A stretch of 64,000 nt of DNA, taken from Hibiscus mutabilis (lineage: Eukaryota; Streptophyta; Magnoliopsida; Malvales; Malvaceae). The DNA lies in contig CM033719.1 in the NCBI GenBank assembly GCA_019671005.1, positions 26,896,750-26,960,749 on the forward strand. The letters are read 5' to 3'. Positions 34,419-45,305 of the stretch are shown piece by piece. Numbering within the stretch: the first letter of the stretch is position 1; every line of letters starts with the position of its first letter. The notes under the pieces were generated by a model, which was not told where the DNA came from, ran no database searches, and saw nothing but the letters and a program-made list of their open reading frames with translations. The translations under genes and the position numbers were made by a program.

Positions 34419-35946
34419 ATGCATATATTACATAATAGATTAGTTACAAGCACTTTATAAAAAATTTCCCCTTTTTCATAACATGCCTTTCATGCACCAC
34501 TAAAGACTTTGATTTATAAGCAATCATACAATCATTCAAGGTATAATAAATCATCTAGTAAGCATTATTGATCTTCAAACTAAACATGTCATTTACACAC
34601 ACATTCTTTCATGTATTGAACTTTAACTTAATGCTTCATTTTGTTTATCTTTAAAGCATATCATTACTAGATCCTAACTTAGTATCACACATAGACTATG
34701 ACATCATGAATGAGTTCAATCACAAAACATGCTTATACTTGAATTTCTAATCATTAATTATGTATAATAACTTAATTAGTTCGTATACCACCATCTACGA
34801 GTTTAGCAAAGATACCTTACTCAATGAACTTGGCAAGAGTGACTTGCAACCTTTAAACACGTCTTGAATCCCTACAAAGCTTGATCACCTGAAAATAGAT
34901 GGAATGAAACAAAATAAGCTTATATAGCTTAGTGAAGTAGTAAACTTATGATGTAAGTACATATGACATAAATGTTTAGCATCTTGAGCTTATACATGGC
35001 AACACTAAGTAAATTAGTATACTTTAATTCATAACAAAGGCTAGCATATGATTTATCATACTTGAGTTTAACTTACATGGATGATACATGATACCATTTA
35101 TAGATAAACCGATATATATCCATTGCTTAGTCATAAGTGATTTGTGATCATTTGTCCTTACAGTTCTAGAGATAACTAACTTATCATACCTAAACATAAC
35201 AAATATGTTTGTTTAATGCATGATAACTTGTCATATATATTTAGACTTGCATACATGAAACATACTTGCTAACTTGTAATGCTTAAACAAATCATGTGGT
35301 TCATAACATATGATATAATATAATATTTATATCATTCTTTTGCCCAATGGAATCTAAGTAACTATGGATAAACGAATTCCACCAACTGCCGCTAATAAAC
35401 TGAGTCAGTTCATTCTCCCAATTGTTGCCAAAGACCTCAAACATCTATCCTAAACACCAAAGGATCGTAATCAATACCCGTACATGGGCTTAATGAATTC
35501 TATGTCATGTCAATTGTATCCAACCTTACTTAATTATCTAAGGGAATTTACAAAGCTTGTCTTATAAATCATCAATATCGATTACACTTTGGCTTATCAT
35601 ACTTTCGGAAACGAACTTAAAGCTCCATATTACATTCTAGCTTAAATTAATTAATACTTATATCAAAGTTTACATGATCATAATACTTACCATATATGCA
35701 TATGTATGGCTTAATTTACTTATTAATTTTAAACATCAAAACCATATCTTATCTTACTAATTTATATGGATGAACACATGGCTTCTTAGAGCATGTATAT
35801 TAACTTAAATATTAACATAACACAAGGTGTAAGCATTTCAAACATGTACGTAACATAAAAGTTATAAGCTTACCGATTCAAATAGGTTGCCATCCAATTG
35901 TGTCATAATTAAACTTAACAAAAACACATGCTTCACATAATAATTA
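34419..35946. other. Repetitive intergenic DNA, probably old LTR sequence
   Basis: AT-rich with no open frame. The word use (ccaccaactgccgctaataaactgagtc and similar) recalls gypsy LTR material, but no ends could be placed. Confidence 0.35.
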
Positions 35947-36629
35947 GGAAAAATTACGTATTTAGTACCTTAACTATATCCGCATTACTTCTTTGGTACC
36001 TCAACTATTTTTTTGGCAAAATGGTACCTAACATTACATTTTTGTTCTGTTTTAGTGCCTCTGTCGTTTAAAATTAACAGAAATGGTGACGTGACTTGCG
36101 TTAATAATAATTTTAGTCTAAAAACTTATATAATCAATCAATTTAGTCTAAAATTCTATCAATTTAAACATTATTTTAATTTTTAGATTAAAATTGCAAA
36201 TTTCTCATTCTTCTTCTTCTAGTCGAGCATTTTTTTTGGGTTTTGAAGTTTAGAAAACGCGCTAGGTACAACCAAAACTTTAGGATTTGCGGATCAATGG
36301 GGGGATAATGCAGGGTTCTTTGGAGGACCCAAACTCTACGATCGGGATACCGACGAGAAAACGAGAGGGTGGGAAAAGGATGAGACAAAATTTAATCAAT
36401 AAATATGGTGTTTTAAATTGGTTGATTTAGACTAAACTAATAATATATAAGTGTTTTGTACTAAAACTGTGATTATACTAAGCCACTTCATCATCCTCGT
36501 TAGTTTTTAGCAACAGGGTATCAAAAGAGAATAAAAACGTAACGTTAGGTACCATTTTGCCAAAAATAATAGTTGAGGTACTAAAACAGTAATGTGGACA
36601 TAATTGGGTACTAAATATGTAGTTTTCCC
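35947..36629. mobile_element. Mutator-like MITE (683 bp) with 9-bp target duplication
   Basis: Long terminal inverted repeats: ggaaaaattacgtatttagt at the left pairs with actaaatatgtagttttcc at the right, and pairing continues through the ggtacctcaactatt and ggcaaaatggtacctaac segments. The flanks 35938-35946 and 36630-36638 are both taataatta. No coding capacity. Confidence 0.75.
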
Positions 36630-36639
36630 TAATAATTAT

Positions 36640-36980
36640 AACAAAGATGATACCGACTCACCATATCATCCAAAGTCTCATCCACTAAATACCAACCACC
36701 TCATCATTTTTTTCTCTATGTAATTTTTTCCAAAGATGAATCTTCACCTCTTTTATCATGTAAATAGGGAGTGTGTGGTCACTTAGAAGTAACTTATGAG
36801 TGGATTAGTGACATGGCGGAACAAAAAAAATTAGTTTACTGATTTTTAATGGATGGGACTATGAATGACGTGGTGAGCCAAGCCTATATAATAATTTCTC
36901 CTTTATTTGACACATTGTCACTAGTGGCACATTTAGGATTCTCCTTTATTGGACACATTGTCACTAGTGGCTCATTTAGG
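36640..36980. repeat. MITE family M1, decayed copy 3, with a 43-bp tandem duplication
   Basis: The left part has gactcaccatatcat and the right part has actatgaatgacgtggtgagcc, the M1 terminal pair in decayed form. Next to the right end, ttctcctttatt-gacacattgtcactagtgg is present twice in tandem (about 36893-36979). Confidence 0.5.
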
Positions 36981-37252
36981 ATGGTAAAATATGAGCACTC
37001 AAAAGTGGATATAGAATGAGAGTAGTGCTTTTGGAACAAATTATAAATATTATTCAATTAAGCTCACAACTTTTTGCTAACAAAGCAAACGTACTACCAC
37101 TATACTACAAACGCAACAAATGAACTATTGTTGTTTAAAGAAGGTTTGCATTTCAAAGAAATCAAGCTTTACAAAGGAAAGAACAACACTAAAAATAGAA
37201 GAGCTAAAACTCTCCAAAGACCTTAGTACAAGTGAGAAGAGGCAAAGCTCCA
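36981..37252 (-). repeat. Dispersed repeat with tRNA-like head, copy 2
   Basis: Second copy of the 21743-22045 block, including gaaggtttgcatttcaaag and ccaaagaccttagtacaag. Minus-strand 37045-37112 has a better-kept A box (TAGTATAGTGG) and the same TTTGC-TTTGTTA-GCAAA anticodon arm. Confidence 0.6.
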
Positions 37253-37952
37253 ACAATGACATGACAAGAAAAGGCTCTAAAAGTAAATGAAACTGAACAC
37301 TCAGATTAGGGTAGTACAGGCGGAGAGTCAAAACTTTATTATTTCGATTGAAACCTCAATTTTTTTAAAAAAAATAATTATTGATTTATTGTGTTCGTGA
37401 TATGCTAATTTTTAATAAAAATGAGCATGTCAGGACTTAAAATATATAAAATACAACAATTTTTTATTTTCTCCGTGTGTTTTACCATTAATCTATAATT
37501 AATCTTTTATTTTTTCTTCATAAACATTTAACTTATTTTATTTTGGACTCGCTTTATTTCAGAGACCTAAACGATCGCACCTATTACATATGTTCAAAAC
37601 CACCCCTGCCTCAGAAGTCAGACTTAACAAAAACTTGAATTCACAAATCCTGACGACGGAGCCTCATCATTCAAGAGGAAAAAATTGATGATAAAGGAAA
37701 TGGATGTAGTTAACATCATTATTATTCTTGGGCACACCGTATCTCATTTGGGTTTTTTTTTTTCTTTTCATACATAGCTTTGGATTTTTATTTTTAAAGG
37801 TATTTTAAAAATTTTTAAATTATTTTTATATATTTTTAAAAAAATTAAAAACAAGAATAAATTAACACAATGTGTAAACTTTGATATGACACATTGTAAT
37901 CCCAATGAGAAGATTTTAATTTAAACTTTAAAGACCATATTATTAAAACGAT
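37253..37952. other. AT-rich gene-free DNA
   Basis: Nothing beyond homopolymer-rich intergenic sequence could be supported. Confidence 0.4.
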
Positions 37953-38655
37953 TGTTGGAAAAAACATGATAAATTGTAAACTTTGAGGAATATTTTCTGT
38001 GGGTAAAAATGGAGATTCAAATGATGAATTTTTGAACTCATATTCTGCTCCATTAGATCTTTACAACGGTATCTCATATGCTCAAAATGGTTGAGTGATG
38101 AATGAAAAATTGATGCCCAAAGTAGAGTACTTGTGGGAAAATGAAAAATTCATATCCCACATTGGTAGGATATCAAGTATGAGAAGTGTTTATATACACT
38201 AACCCACTTACTTAAAATTTGAATATATATGATATAATGATTAATTTTGGATACAATATCAATGACTATTATTTTCGGAATATATTATTTCCAATTATTC
38301 TCCTATATGAAACTCCTATAAATACCGTGCAAACTTAGTAGGTTAAACACAACTCGAAAAGTATTTTCTTCTCCTCCAATTTTCGGTGATAGACAAAGGT
38401 AAGAGTATAGTTCGTGATCTCTGCACCAGTGCAACTGTAGCTGATCATCTTGTCGTTGTATCTTGGGAGACAGACGACCAAATATCTCAAGCACCCCGGA
38501 GTGGCCGAAAATTTGTCTTAAGGAAACTGCGTAGTTGCAGGTGTCAACCGATTCCAGTTGATTTTTGTTTAATTTCAAGTATTTATTTCTATATTGTATT
38601 TCTTTGTGTTCGCTTAATAAAAGGTTCTTTTTTATTTTATTTTTCGTCCCAGGTT
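37953..38655 (+). repeat. Copia-like LTR (probable solo or truncated LTR)
   Basis: Starts TGTTGGAAAA and holds tcccacattggtagga and a cctataaatacc promoter-like element at about 38325, followed by a pyrimidine-rich leader. This is the usual order in Ty1/copia LTRs. The right end is uncertain; no primer site follows and no target duplication was found. Confidence 0.4.
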
Positions 38656-38739
38656 GTTATACTTGTAATAAAGAAAGGGTTTAAATTTGATACACATGAT
38701 GTGTAAAATAATTTTTACACAAGCATGCTTATTTCTACT

Positions 38740-38890
38740 ATAAATAAAATTAAACCTAAACCCTAAAAACTAAACTCTAAACCCTAAACCCTAAATTCTA
38801 AACATTGGCCTTAAATTCTAAACCCTACAACCCAAACCCCTAAACTCTAAATCCTAAACTAAACTCCTAACCCCTAAAATTGTAAACTGT
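38740..38890. repeat. Telomere-like repeats (ccctaaa variants)
   Basis: A run of aaaccctaaa, aactctaaaccc and ccctaaattctaaa variants. It is too irregular for a functional telomere and fits an interstitial relic. Confidence 0.6.
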
Positions 38891-39054
38891 GTATTAAAGT
38901 TTTTTTCATAAAGAAAACTCCAGACATAAGACCGTAAAATAGACATAAAATATAACAAAAACAATTTTGTTTTTAAACTTTTATATGATTCATCATATGT
39001 AAATCAATCTACGAATCAACATTCGAACGAATTGTTAGGGATTTATACGCGAAA

Positions 39055-39150
39055 ATAGCCAATTCAACTATACAATTGTCCTATGTTGCCAATTTGGCTA
39101 TACATCTACCCTATGTTGCCAATTCGACTAAACTTATGTTTTCTTGTCTA
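39055..39150. repeat. Short tandem repeat (about 37-bp unit)
   Basis: The unit gccaattcaactatacaattgtcctatgtt-like recurs about 2.5 times (39058, 39095 and 39117 onward). Confidence 0.5.
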
Positions 39151-39194
39151 TTCGGAAATAATGATTTGCTATAATATACTTGCCATTTCGGTTA

Positions 39195-39315
39195 TATGGT
39201 ATGTTATGGTTGGAGCTTTACGGACCTCACACTTTGGACGTAGTTATGCTTCATTTACGTGTTTTATGCACCCTTGTTCTACTTTGAATCATGGTGCCTT
39301 ATTTGTCAATTACGT
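39195..39315 (+). repeat. Dispersed repeat, second copy of the 25620 block
   Basis: Shares atggttggagcttta, ggacctcacactttgg and ttcatttacgtgttttatgca with 25710-25790. Confidence 0.55.
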
Positions 39316-39327
39316 ATTCATAATCAG

Positions 39328-39880
39328 GGGTGTTTAAACGATCAGTTCGGTTATTAATCTCACCGAACTACTCAAAATAGAACTAATCGATCTCTTAAAT
39401 TTTTAACCATTAACCGAACTATTTTTTTTCGAAAATCATTAATCGAACCAAACAAAGTTTGTTTAATTCGGCCGGTTTATAATAACCAAAATTTTTAATT
39501 AAGTTTTTTAGTTTTGATTCAAAATAGCAAGTTAAGTAGCAATAAATTAAAATATGTTTTTTGTTAGATGTTTTTTTTTAATTTTTAGACTTTATTTTTC
39601 TCCTTTTTGAGTTGAGTTTAAATTGAGATTAAATATAAATATTTGATTTTAAATATTATGGGTCATTGTTGGGAATTAGGCTTAAAATTAAAAATATATT
39701 AATTATATATTAAAATTTCGGTTACTTCGATTAATTAATTGATTTCAAACCGAATTAACCGATAACTGAACTTTAAAAAATCAATCTTTAACCGTTAACC
39801 GACCGAACACTTAATTAACTGAACTGAATTTCGATACGACCTGTTAATTTGATTTTAACCGAACAATTGTGAAATCTGAA
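39328..39880. mobile_element. hAT-like MITE rich in ttaaccgaac
   Basis: Begins caggggtgtttaaacga, a common hAT-type terminus. Both ends are dense in ccgaac/gttcggtt words in opposite orientation. The right terminus is decayed and no target duplication is visible. Confidence 0.45.
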
Positions 39881-40967
39881 TTTTTATGGATGGATCTTGT
39901 GTAGGATAGTTATGTAAGAATAACAAAAGACAATGGATGGAAACGTATAACCCTCTAAGGATAGTTAATCCTTAGAAACCTAGATGCAGGCTTTGAGCCA
40001 GGATAAATGAATGTCAATCCCTCCAAGGATGTTTCTCCTTGGCAAATTAGACAATAGGAAGAACACCTCAACACATCGCCACATAATGAATCTTCTCACT
40101 CCAAGCAAGAATAAGATAAAAAAAAATTTGAACACAAAAACTCTTAAAGAGATTTTTAAAGAGAAACTTGTTTATTGATTTGGTTGATTGATTTAAAATA
40201 CATAGAATAAATATCTATTTATAGGTTACAAAACCATAAAATAGAAAATCTTGTATCTTTTACATCAATGCTATATATGTTTGGAAAGAAAGTAAAACAA
40301 CTTTACTTGAACACAAAGAAAACTTAATTTTGACTAAGAAAATAAATACTAAAATAATAAATATGATCTTGAAATGCTTAAAATAAACAAGGGAAAGTCT
40401 TGTGCTGAATTTAATTACAAATAATTAATAAAATAATTAAAAATTTGTAATAATTCAAAATTCTCATAATAAATTTGTATCCAGTTTTTTTCGCGCATTG
40501 TCTTCGCAAAAACGATTATATATTAAGTTTCCGATGTCCGATTGAGACAATTCAATATGCGTTGAAAAGGTAACAGAATTAATGTCAAACTATAGGAGGA
40601 CATCTCAAATAAAAAATGTTTGAATGTTATTCAAAAAGTCACCGCAAGTCAACTGATGTTCATGACTTATGCTCGTATCATTCCTCATTCATCAAAACTT
40701 TTTATCCTCGAATCAAAAGTATCAAAGGGAAAGCGATTATCAATTGCTAACAAAAAGGAATATTTGCCATATATGGAGGGATTTGTTGAGCACCTCTAAA
40801 AAAATTATTTCGTTTATTTTTTTCTTTTTCACATCTCTCGGATTATATCTCTTCGATTTCTTTCACTCACCAAATTTGGGCTGTTAATTTGACTTTTATC
40901 GTTTTCGGCCACTTTACTGATTGTTTTTTAAATGATAACTCATTTTTCATACCTCACAATTTTTTTA

Positions 40968-41428
40968 GGCATAAAGCCAAAAAATGCCCCTAATGTTTGA
41001 CTAAATAGTCACTTTTACCCCTATTCTTTTTTGGATCAATTCAACCCTCAACGTTTCATTTTGGGCCAAAATGGCCCCTCTGCGGATAAAAATTGTCAGT
41101 CAACTGACGATACATGGCTTGAAATGACGGGACAAACCAATATGACAGTGCACGCTGACATGGCAGTATCATATAGACAAATGTCTTAACTTGAAAAAAT
41201 TTTACATCAGTCAAAAATAATTTTATAAAATATAAAATATTTTTTCTGTTAACTTGTCATTCTGTCAAGTCATTTTAAGCTATTTACCGTCAGTTTTCTA
41301 ACAATTTTCATTTGCAGAGGGGCCATTTTGACCCAAAATAAAATATTGAAGGTTGAATTGCTCCAAAAAAAGAATAAGGACCAAAATGACTATTAGTCAA
41401 ATGTTGGGATATTTTTTGACTTTATGCC
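40968..41428. mobile_element. Mutator-like MITE (461 bp) with perfect 9-bp target duplication
   Basis: The left terminus ggcataaagccaaaaaatg pairs with the right terminus cattttttgactttatgcc-like complement. Pairing continues over about 150 bases through the ggggccattttg segment. The flanks 40959-40967 and 41429-41437 are both attttttta. No coding capacity. Confidence 0.8.
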
Positions 41429-41508
41429 ATTTTTTTAATATCATCAAAGTACAATTTTTTTAGAGGACTAAGCGTTTCGTATTACTCTGAAAGGTCTAAT
41501 AAACAACA

Positions 41509-41805
41509 TTATATAGTACTCACAAATTCTTTTTCATCATGTTCAATTTCAGAAATTTCTTGATCATAAAATGATTCGTTATTAATATGTAGTTCGTCAT
41601 AAATACAAGAGCAAAAAATGAATTGAACCTTAGAATCACCCTTACTAACGTCGTTGGGCAAGGATGAGTAAGAATCAAATGATTGTGATTGAGGTTGGAA
41701 TTTTATCCTTGATGCATCTAGGGCTTTAAGAAATATAGATATTTCAGTCGTTTGTGTCTCCAACTTGTCTAGGGTGGTCAAGTTTGGTCGATGAATTACA
41801 TTCAT
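41509..41805 (-). CDS. Hypothetical 98-residue frame inside the LTR-pair element
   Basis: An uninterrupted frame from an ATG at 41805: a threonine-rich start (LTTLDKLETQTTEIS), a serine-rich centre and an acidic end (EISEIEHDEKEF). No known domain, signal peptide or membrane segment is visible. It lies between the element's two LTRs, so it may be a remnant of the element's own gene or a captured fragment. Function unknown and its status as a real gene is doubtful. Confidence 0.25.
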   Translation of the reverse strand: MNVIHRPNLTTLDKLETQTTEISIFLKALDASRIKFQPQSQSFDSYSSLPNDVSKGDSKVQFIFCSCIYDELHINNESFYDQEISEIEHDEKEFVSTI

Positions 41806-43139
41806 TGTTTTCCTAAAATCAAAAACGTATGGAAACTGATGCCAAATGAAAAGAAAATTGAGAAATTTAAATTTTTTGATGGATCTTGTGTATGATAATC
41901 TTGTGAAAAATAACGGAAGATGATCGATGGATGAAAATGTCTAACACTCTAAAGATAATGTCATTAGCAACCTAGACGGAGACTTTGAGCCAGGATAGAT
42001 GGACGTCTAATCTCTAAAGATGTTTCGCCTTAGCAACCTAGACGGTGGAGAAGAACACCTCAACAAGTCGCAACGTAATGGATATTCGCACTCCAAGCAA
42101 GAATAAAATAAAAATCTTAAACACAAAATCTTAAAAAATTTAAAAAATCTAGTATCTTTTACAATAATGATAGATATGCTCGGAAAAAAGTAAAATAACT
42201 TTGTTTGAACACATAGAAAACTTATTTTTGATAAAAAATAAATATTAAAGTAATAAATTTGATCATAAAATACTTAACATAAACAATTGAATGTTCTAGG
42301 TTGAATTTAATTATAAATAATTAATAAAATAACTGAATATTTATAATAATTCAAAAATCTCTTGTTGGACCCGTATTCAGTTTTCTGCATGCGTTATAAT
42401 ACCCCAAAATGTGGTCTAGGATATGACACTAATTCGAGTTTGTTTTAATTTGATTGGAGAAATCTTTGAAGTAGATAATTAAATGAATTAAGGACCTATT
42501 ATAAATATTGAATTGTTTGAATTTGTTTTGTAAAGAATATAGGATCAATTAAGTGATTTGGGACCAATTTTAAAGCAAGAGAAAAATAGAGTCATTGTGA
42601 AAAAGGACTAAAACGAATTATATTAAAAACAAAGGATTGCATGCTAAAGGAAAAATACATGGGGGACTTATACACATGTCAATTCTTGACCAAGGCATGT
42701 GTGGAGGAGTCTTAGCTTTGGGATAATAATTAAACATTGTCATCTTCTTTCTCCCTTGTGCTGGCCGAACCATTGTGGAGAGAAGGGGAGAGCTTGAAAA
42801 GAAGATTGTTGGGATTAAACTTCACTTGGGTCCATTTCTTTAAGATATTAATGGAATAGGGAGGAAGAGGGTAAGAAATTCTTTTCCTTTCTTTTGATCT
42901 AAGACCCAATTTATGTATTCAATTGTAAATCTCTTGTATACTATGTTGATTATTAGATTCGTTGGAAAAAGAAACAAATGCATGCTGTGAATTTTCTTAT
43001 ATCATTGGAATGATATACTTGTTAAATGGCCATGCTTCTTGTGAATTTGTAACTTAGTTCAAGATGTTAGGACTACTTAATTTTGAGTCCTAGAGTTACT
43101 AAGGGGGATTGAATGTTCGAAGGTATTTTTGTTTGAATA

Positions 43140-43455
43140 GACTGTTTTGATGTGTTTATAAGTATATATGTTTAATTGCACTGTTTTTTTTATAAATATG
43201 AAAGTACATGGACTGTTTTGATGTGTTTATAAGTATATATGTTTAATTGGACTGTTTTTGTATAAATATGAAAGTACATGGACTGTTTTAATGTGTTTAT
43301 AAGTATATATGTTTGTTGGACTGTTTTTGTATAAATATGAAAGTACATGGACTGTTTTGATGTGTTTATAAGTATATATGTTTAATTGGACTGTTTTTGT
43401 ATAAACATAAAAGTATATGGACTGTTTTGACGTGTTTATAAGTATATATGTTTAT
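43140..43455 (+). repeat. 70-bp tandem repeat array in gypsy LTR
   Basis: Four full units plus a partial fifth of gactgttttgatgtgtttat, then aagtatatatgtttaattgg, then the actgtttttgtataaatatg part. Unit starts are near 43140, 43211, 43281, 43350 and 43420. Confidence 0.85.
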
Positions 43456-45305
43456 ACATGAAAAATCTGGGCAGATTTGTATTCATAAGAATGGTTCGAA
43501 GTGAATTTAAGAACATGGGACTAAGTAGGAGTAACATTAATGTCCATGGACTGTTTTGTCAAAACCAGAATTTTAGAAACTGAATTACAAGAATTTAAGG
43601 GCTGTTTTGGATTAGATTAGGGACTGTTTTGACATATATTCATGTGTATACAAGTATAAAGGATTGTTTTGATACGTACATACATGTGAGGATATGTAAT
43701 TTGGATTGTTTAATTCGATTAAAACAAACAACTAGTTGTTATGGTTGAATCCTGCCTTTGAATGAATTGGATAAACTTGAAATTTGGTTAACATGCCTTA
43801 GTTGTGGTAACATGGTTGCTTTTGGATACACTACTTGATAATTTTAAAATGTTAGATTAAGAGTGATACGACTATATGGTGGTAGTAATTGCAATTTAGT
43901 AAAAATATTGTATGTACATGGGATCTGTTTGTTAATTAGGGATTGTTTTTGAATGTTTATAGATACTATGGACTGTTTGAATGCATATGTGTATTGTGAA
44001 AATACAAACTGTTTTGAGTACATACTGAAGCATGCAAACTGATTTGTATGTATACATAGGTTAATGTGTGTAATTGGACTATTAGTGAATTAATTAAATC
44101 GATTTTAATGGTTGTCTATTATGTTTGAGGTTCATGTATTGATAAGGAAGATGTTGCTAAGAAGGAGCTTGGAACGGAATTGGTTAAGTAGCAAGATATG
44201 TTTGTGGTTCAGGTATCCCGTAACTTCGGGATAAGAGGTGAGTGTAGTTACATTTGTCTCGGATGACACGGTGTTATCCCGACCTTCGATTCTATGATGT
44301 GTATTAATTAATTCATAAGCATGTGCATATGGCTCACATAGAGCACAATATGTGAATGCATTCATAGCATGGCATCTTTGATAAGTCATTTGGTTATGCT
44401 GCATTACATATGCACCTTGTTCCTTGCTATGTTATGTTTGAGATAGATGATTATGTACACTTTATTATAAAGCTTGAAGCTAATTACTAACCAATAAGGC
44501 TATAAGATTCCAATAAAGGAATTGAATATCAAAGTTATAAGTTCATAATTCTAAAGCCTTAAGCAGCTAGAAGCTCAACTTGCGTTATAAGATACTGAAA
44601 AGAAGAAATAAGTAAGTCTACTTGAAATATAAGAAATTTCTCCTAACTTTAAAACATAAGATATTTAAGTTCCCTATTCAATGGAAGCCCTTAGACGCAT
44701 TGGCATGATACATGGTATACTTTGGGACTACGGTCTATGAGGTACGGCTCGGGTGACGACCCATTATATGTGATATATTGGCGACAGTAGGAGGTAACGG
44801 GGGAGATGTAAGGAGATTGACAATAGTTTGGTTGGATAGTGAGACTTTAAGATTATTATGTTCAGACACTAGCCATTGCTTAGTGCTTTGTGCTATGTGT
44901 AATTCGGACCAATGATACTTATGTCCAAATGCGATCCAAGACAAATGATTTAAAAGATTTGAACTTGGATCTAAGATTTGAAATGAATTATGCAATATTT
45001 AAATACATTCTTGTTTGAATGAAAGAAGTGGATAAACTTGGGATATGCTATAAAATATGCCTTGGTGGCAAAGTTAATAAGGATATGGAGCAACGCTTAT
45101 TCGTAAGGAAAAAATTTACATGCGGCGAACATATGCCTAATATGAAAGGCAATAAGCTTTGATATGAAACTCAGTTAAAAACTATAAAGATAATTAGTTA
45201 AGTTTTGAAGTTTATAAACCCAATAAAGCTTTGTTTAAGTCAAGGTTAAAACATAAGAATTAAATGCTAACCTAAGCTTATATTCTTCAAATTTCTTTTT
45301 AATTT

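Larger units (their letters stand above)
39891..42389. mobile_element. Small LTR-pair element (non-autonomous retrotransposon)
   Basis: Direct repeats 39891-40497 and 41881-42389 both start tggatcttgtgta and contain gactttgagccaggata-type and cactccaagcaagaataa words; they end gcgca and tgca. On the minus strand these would be TG...CA LTRs. The 1.4-kb interior holds a nested Mutator-like MITE (40968-41428) and one short minus-strand frame. No primer site of standard form and no target duplication were found. Confidence 0.55.

Noticed and set aside
25872..34448. Second enclosing LTR with ends TGTAACACTCC and TTAGTTACA
   Set aside because: The proposed right end does not match the left end beyond six bases, and no primer site or target duplication supports it. 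Kept only as LTR-like sequence at 25872-26498.
43140..43455. CRISPR-like regular array (also 48066-48478)
   Set aside because: Units are contiguous with no unique spacers, the context is plant retrotransposon DNA and there are no cas genes.
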